64,000 nucleotides of DNA from NCBI GenBank assembly GCA_963732335.1, contig CAVSZO010000002.1, positions 1-64,000 on the forward strand, in the 5' to 3' direction. Shown one piece after another: positions 60,668-64,000 of this stretch. Both the position numbers and the translations under genes were made by a program. The stretch comes from Desertimonas sp963732335 (GTDB lineage Bacteria > Actinomycetota > Acidimicrobiia > Acidimicrobiales > Ilumatobacteraceae). Under the pieces are notes generated by a model. That model ran no database searches. It was not told where the DNA came from and worked only from the letters and a program-made list of their open reading frames with translations. Positions within the stretch are counted from its first letter, which is position 1, and every line of letters starts with the position of its first letter.

Positions 60668-61536
60668 GGTGTGGTGGTGCCGTCGAGCGTCAGCAGTGGG
60701 CCGTAGAGGTCGGGGCGGCGATCACGAAACAGTCCCCAGGAGTGACGGAGGCGTTGCCCCTCGTCGAGCTCGAACGTCGCCGTCAGCACGGCCTCGCCGT
60801 CGCGGCCGGCTTCGGCGACCTTGTCTCCGGTGGCGTCGGCGATGAACGACGAGCCGTAGAACGTGATCTCGGTCGTCGCCCCGCGCTCGTGGCCGGTGCG
60901 GTTGGCGGCGATCAGCGGCGTCAGGTTGGCGCCGGCGTGACCCTGCATCACCCGCTGCCAGTGACCACTGGAGTCCCACTGCGGGTCCGGCGGCTCGGAG
61001 CCGATGGCCGTCGGGTAGCACAGCACCTCGGCGCCGAGCAGGGCCATGCACCGCGCCGACTCGGGGAACCATTGGTCCCAGCAGATGCCGACCCCGACGA
61101 CGGCGTGCTGGGTGCGCCAGACCCGGAAGCCGGTGTCACCGGGGTTGAAGTAGTACTTCTCGGTGTAGCCGGGCCCGTCGGGGATGTGGCTCTTGCGGTA
61201 GGTGCCGAGCACGGAGCCGTCGGCGTCGACGACCACGACGCTGTTGTAGGTGGCGTGGTTGGCCCGCTCGTAGATGCTCAAGGGCAGCACGACGCCGAGC
61301 TCGGCGGCGATGCCGCGGAAGTGCTCGACGGTCGGATGGCCGTCGACCGGCTGCGCCCGGTCGAAGTGCTCGGGCAGCATGTCCTTGCAGAAGTAGGGAC
61401 CCTCGAACAGCTCGGGGATGAGCACGAGCTGGGCGCCCTCGGCGGCGGCCTTGCGCACGAGCCGCTCGGCGGTGGCGACGTTGGCGTCGACCTCGTCGAC
61501 CATCGCCATCTGGATCGCCGCGACCGTCAGTGCCAT
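60664..61536 (-). CDS. aguB: N-carbamoylputrescine amidase
   Basis: Hydrolyses N-carbamoylputrescine to putrescine, CO2 and ammonia (nitrilase superfamily). 290 intact residues with the Glu-Lys-Cys triad: LIPELFEGPYFCKDMLPEHF (Glu), GTYRKSHIPDGPGYTEKYYF (Lys) and VVGVGICWDQWFPESARCMA (Cys). PTAIGSEPPDPQWDSSGHWQ and GSSFIADATGDKVAEAGRDG are typical of the plant/actinobacterial AguB branch. The upstream MOSC gene ends 29 bases away. With aguA it completes agmatine to putrescine. Confidence 0.95.
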   Translation of the reverse strand: MALTVAAIQMAMVDEVDANVATAERLVRKAAAEGAQLVLIPELFEGPYFCKDMLPEHFDRAQPVDGHPTVEHFRGIAAELGVVLPLSIYERANHATYNSVVVVDADGSVLGTYRKSHIPDGPGYTEKYYFNPGDTGFRVWRTQHAVVGVGICWDQWFPESARCMALLGAEVLCYPTAIGSEPPDPQWDSSGHWQRVMQGHAGANLTPLIAANRTGHERGATTEITFYGSSFIADATGDKVAEAGRDGEAVLTATFELDEGQRLRHSWGLFRDRRPDLYGPLLTLDGTTTP

Positions 61537-61565
61537 CGGCCCCAACTCTACGGAATCGGGACGAC

Positions 61566-62148
61566 TCAGAGCTTGGTGATGGCGTCGCCGCGGCGGATCG
61601 TGCCGGGCACGGACGACCTTGGCGTTGAGGCCGCGCAGGCGCAGCTGCTTGCCCACGCCGACGTTGACGAAGCGCAGCGCCTCCTTGCCGAAGCGGGCGG
61701 CGAACTTGGCGCAGCCGGTGTGCGGCTGCTCGGTGATCTCGATGACCGCCTCGCCAATTGCCAGCCGTGTGCCAGCGGGAAGGTTGTCGTGGCTGATGTC
61801 GAGGTCGACGTGGAGCTGGTCGCCGGCGAGGGCGCGGACCTCGTCGTCGTCACCGCCGACGAGCCGGGACAGCCGGGCGTTGATGACGTTGAGCTGCATG
61901 TCCGGGTGGGAGCTGCCGTCCTCGGTGCGCCCGCTCCCGCGCACGATCCACGTGTCGCCGACGACCCCCTCGGTGGTCGACAGCTCCGCCTCGTCGAGAA
62001 TCTCCCGGCCGTCGATCTCGGGCCGGCGGACGATCAGGTCGAGCGTTCCGCCGTCTCGCGGCGAGTTGCGGATCTCGTCGAGCCCGGCCTCGAGCGACGC
62101 GGTGTCGAGGTGGACGGGGGCGACAGCGGGGACGACAACATCGCTCAT
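61566..62148 (-). CDS. MOSC domain protein
   Basis: About 193 residues. GTLDLIVRRPEIDGREILDE is the N-terminal strand pair. TEGVVGDTWIVRGSGRTED, then MQLNVINARLSRLVGGDDDE, DISHDNLPAGTRLAIGEAVI and EITEQPHTGCAKFAARFGKE (with the conserved Cys) are the MOSC core. After an indel near 61605 the end reads KVVVPGTIRRGDAITKL. MOSC domains bind the molybdenum cofactor or take part in sulfur transfer, as in YiiM/YuaD-type reductases of N-hydroxylated bases. No redox partner is adjacent. It lies upstream of aguB on the same strand. Confidence 0.88.
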
Positions 62149-62217
62149 CGTTCGAGTCTGCCAGCGAAGCGCGGCCGCGGACGGGCCAATTGCCCGACTG
62201 TGGCCGGTGTCACCGGT

Positions 62218-62594
62218 TCAACGCTCGGCTTGCTCGGCCCACCGCTCGATCGGCGTGAACCCGTCGACCGCGTGGGCGTAGTGGTAGGCCCACGTCTGCA
62301 CGCCGTCAACGGTCGTGACCTCGATGCGCCGCAGCGTGTCCGTCGCCGTGTCCTCGACCTCGTCGAGGACTGGCAGCGCCTCGTCGACCCGATCGGCTCG
62401 AGCTCGACGAGCACGCCGGGGATCACGCCTTCGCCGCCGAACACGGCGACCGGCCAGCCGTTGCCGGAGTCGTACAGCCTTCCGCCGACCTCGGCGGGTC
62501 GGTGACGGCGGGCGAACGGGGCGAGGATCGGCCAGCGCAGCCGCCCCGGCATCAGCGTTCCGTAGACGAACAGATACGTCGGGTCCTCCGGCAT
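62218..62594 (-). CDS. Gamma-glutamylcyclotransferase-like (AIG2/GGCT) protein
   Basis: About 125 residues. TYLFVYGTLMPGRLRWPILA is the substrate-binding Y-G-(T/S)-L loop. AEVGGRLYDSGNGWPVAVFG and VIPGVLVELEPIGS are the core strands; after an indel near 62390 come EALPVLDEVEDTATDTLRRI and EVTTVDGVQTWAYHY. The GGCT fold releases 5-oxoproline or acts as a gamma-glutamylamine cyclotransferase; the catalytic Glu falls near the indel. The gap to the MOSC start is 69 bases. Confidence 0.85.
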
Positions 62595-62598
62595 CGGC

Positions 62599-62973
62599 TC
62601 ACCCGTCGCCGCGGGCGTCGAGGGCGGCGATCAGCCGCTTCGTGGCGATCATCCGGTAGGCGTCCTCGACGACCTCGCCGATCTCGTCCCAGTCGACGTC
62701 GCCGACGTCGAGGCGCACCCCGATCCAGCCTCGTCCGCCGACGTAGGGCGGCACGAAGAAGCGCTGCGGATCCGCCGCCACGAGCTCGTGCTGTGAACCC
62801 GGCGGTGCCGCGCACCAGAAGCCGAGCCGGTCGTCGTGATGGTGGTCGGCATACGTGACGAACACCTTGCGCCCGCCGACGAACCACGTCGGCTCGCCAT
62901 GGCTGAGCCGCTCCGTCACCTCCGGGAAGGCGAGGCACGTGGCCCGGAGGCGTTCGAGCGGATCCTCAGTCAC
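62599..62973 (-). CDS. MmcQ/YjbR family protein
   Basis: 124 intact residues. TCLAFPEVTERLSHGEPTWF and VGGRKVFVTYADHHHDDRLG open the domain. GFWCAAPPGSQHELVAADPQ, RFFVPPYVGGRGWIGVRLDV, then DEIGEVVEDAYRMIATKRLI are the CyaY-like DNA-binding-type fold of the family. Biochemical function is unclear. The start overlaps the TetR gene's stop by 8 bases, so the two are co-expressed. Confidence 0.9.
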   Translation of the reverse strand: MTEDPLERLRATCLAFPEVTERLSHGEPTWFVGGRKVFVTYADHHHDDRLGFWCAAPPGSQHELVAADPQRFFVPPYVGGRGWIGVRLDVGDVDWDEIGEVVEDAYRMIATKRLIAALDARGDG

Positions 62974-63602
62974 GGACCGCTCCAGTCGGAGACCCGGCCA
63001 TACCCACCCAGGCGAGGTCGGTCAGGGCGTCGACCGCCTCACGCCGGGAGATGTCGGCACCGCTGATCCACCACGCTGCCGTGTTCTGGACCATGCCGAC
63101 GATCGCCCGGCCCCAGATCGCCGCCGGCGCGGGATCGCGCCCGTGATCGACGAGGCCGTGCGCCAACGTCTCGGCGACGCGCTGGGCGATCTGTTCGGTG
63201 AACGCCATCGTCGCCCGAGTGCCGCCCTTGGAGTCGCTGTCGACGATGAACCGATAGAGCTGCGGCTCCCGCTCGATGTACTCGAAGAAGGCGTCGATCG
63301 TCGCCCGGATCGAGTGTGGCGGCCGGTCGGCGCGCGCTTCGGCGATCTTCGTCGTCGAGCATCGCTCCGAGCTCCACCAGCGCCGTCTCTGTGATCGCCG
63401 CGACGAGGCCATCGCGGTCGACGAAGTGGCGGTACAGGATCGGCTTGCTGATCCCGCCGGCGCTCGCCATCGCCTCCATCGTCACGTCGGCACCCTCGCG
63501 GCGGATGACGTCGATCGCCGCGTCGAGCAGCTCGCGCCGGCGCACCTGGCGGCGCTCGGTCAGGGACGGACGCGGCACCTGGGCCGGCGGGCGCCTCGTC
63601 AT
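62966..63602 (-). CDS. TetR/AcrR-family transcriptional regulator (frameshifted assembly)
   Basis: About 211 residues. RRELLDAAIDVIRREGADVT and MEAMASAGGISKPILYRHFV form the helix-turn-helix. DRDGLVAAITETALVELGAM is the linker helix. After an indel near 63350 the ligand domain reads SIRATIDAFFEYIEREPQLY, then RFIVDSDSKGGTRATMAFTE and IWGRAIVGMVQNTAAWWISG, similar to TetR_C_33 repressors of lipid or efflux genes. ATG 63602 (MTRRPPAQVPRPS) is preferred over ATG 63611. It is divergent from the HD-domain gene, 57 bases away, a likely target. Confidence 0.9.
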
Positions 63603-63659
63603 GGCTGGCATTGAACCACAGCGGCGACGCTCCCGAACACGACGGGTACCCTTGGCCCA

Positions 63660-64000
63660 TGAGCGCACCTGTCACGCAGACTCGCCGCCCGCCCCCGAAC
63701 GCGCCGCCTTCAGGGCAATGACGGAGGGCACCCAGGAGGATTGGGGTCACATCGTCGCCTCGGCGTTGGAGTTCTATCCCCGCCTCGCCGATCGCGTGAT
63801 CACCCACCTGCGCCTCCTCGACGGCGACTTCGGTGGCTTCCGCGTCGATCGCCTCACGCATTCCCTGCAGACGGCGACCCGCGCCTACCGGGCCAACCGC
63901 GACGACGACTACGTCGCCTGCGCCCTGCTCCACGACATCGGCGACACACTCGGCTCGTTCAACCACGCCGACATCGCCGCGGCGATCGTCAAACCGTTCG
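63660..64000 (+). CDS. HD-domain protein, inositol oxygenase/PhnZ-like, N-terminal part
   Basis: Runs off the window. ATG 63660 gives MSAPVTQTRRPP; one base error in the C-run near 63697 leads to ERAAFRAMTEGTQEDWGHIV. Then come LRLLDGDFGGFRVDRLTHSL, QTATRAYRANRDDDYVACAL, then LLHDIGDTLGSFNHADIAAA. The early His (LTHSLQTA) and the HD pair in LLHDIGD match the mixed-valent di-iron HD oxygenases (MIOX, PhnZ), where Asn/His follow the HD. Such enzymes cleave C-C or C-P bonds with oxygen; substrate unknown. It is divergent from a TetR regulator. Confidence 0.8.

Overview
The window is about 70% G+C and reads as the chromosome of a high-GC actinobacterium. An Acidimicrobiia (Ilumatobacter-like) source is my inference. 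It rests on GTG/TTG starts, ATGA/GTGA gene overlaps, a fused dipeptide ATPase, an inositol-3-phosphate synthase, an ECF41-type sigma factor and a DUF222-HNH protein. I see no rRNA, tRNA, CRISPR array or intact insertion sequence. More than half of the genes read in two or three frames joined by 1-2 base indels. These are densest at 1-11.4 kb, 15-16.9 kb and 19.4-20.7 kb. I treat them as assembly errors, because protein similarity continues across each break. Such genes are given as one feature with the break noted.

Layout. 1-11.3 kb: surface-glycan genes. On the minus strand these are two GMC oxidoreductases, a GT2 glycosyltransferase, an FkbM methyltransferase, an aldo/keto reductase and a BNR-repeat exported protein. 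A second minus-strand operon follows: acyltransferase, folD, WecG-type glycosyltransferase, GT2, UDP-galactopyranose mutase-like flavoprotein. One hexapeptide acyltransferase lies on the plus strand. 11.5-12.8 kb: inositol-3-phosphate synthase. 12.9-21.1 kb: a dipeptide/oligopeptide ABC operon (dppB, dppC, fused dppDF, two diverged substrate-binding proteins). 21.2-33 kb: housekeeping genes (formyl-THF cyclo-ligase, flavin reductase, RRM protein, ilvD with a candidate attenuator, gatCAB, lgt, esterase, M48 protease), then an unknown protein and a coupled vapB-vapC-ybaK unit. 33.2-42.1 kb: recC-recB-recD. 42.2-46.4 kb: PEP-mutase-like protein, MFS exporter, thioesterase, HNH protein. 46.6-57.1 kb: a second glycan locus, less GC-rich in its first half. 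It holds an AftB-like GT-C enzyme, an orphan domain remnant, an O-antigen ligase-like protein, a 2OG-Fe(II) oxygenase, a GT2-methyltransferase fusion and two tandem paralogous polytopic proteins. 57.1-64 kb: a second VapBC pair, nucleoside phosphorylase, ECF41 sigma factor, agmatine-to-putrescine genes aguB/aguA, MOSC, cyclotransferase, MmcQ and TetR proteins, and the start of an HD-domain gene.

The two glycan loci and the inositol synthase could together supply an inositol-anchored or arabinan-like envelope polymer. That link is inference. The most notable items are the three-copy extracytoplasmic domain family with an orphan copy, the translationally coupled toxin-antitoxin-tRNA deacylase unit behind recD, the competing hairpins between the sigma factor and aguA, and the hairpin leader of ilvD.
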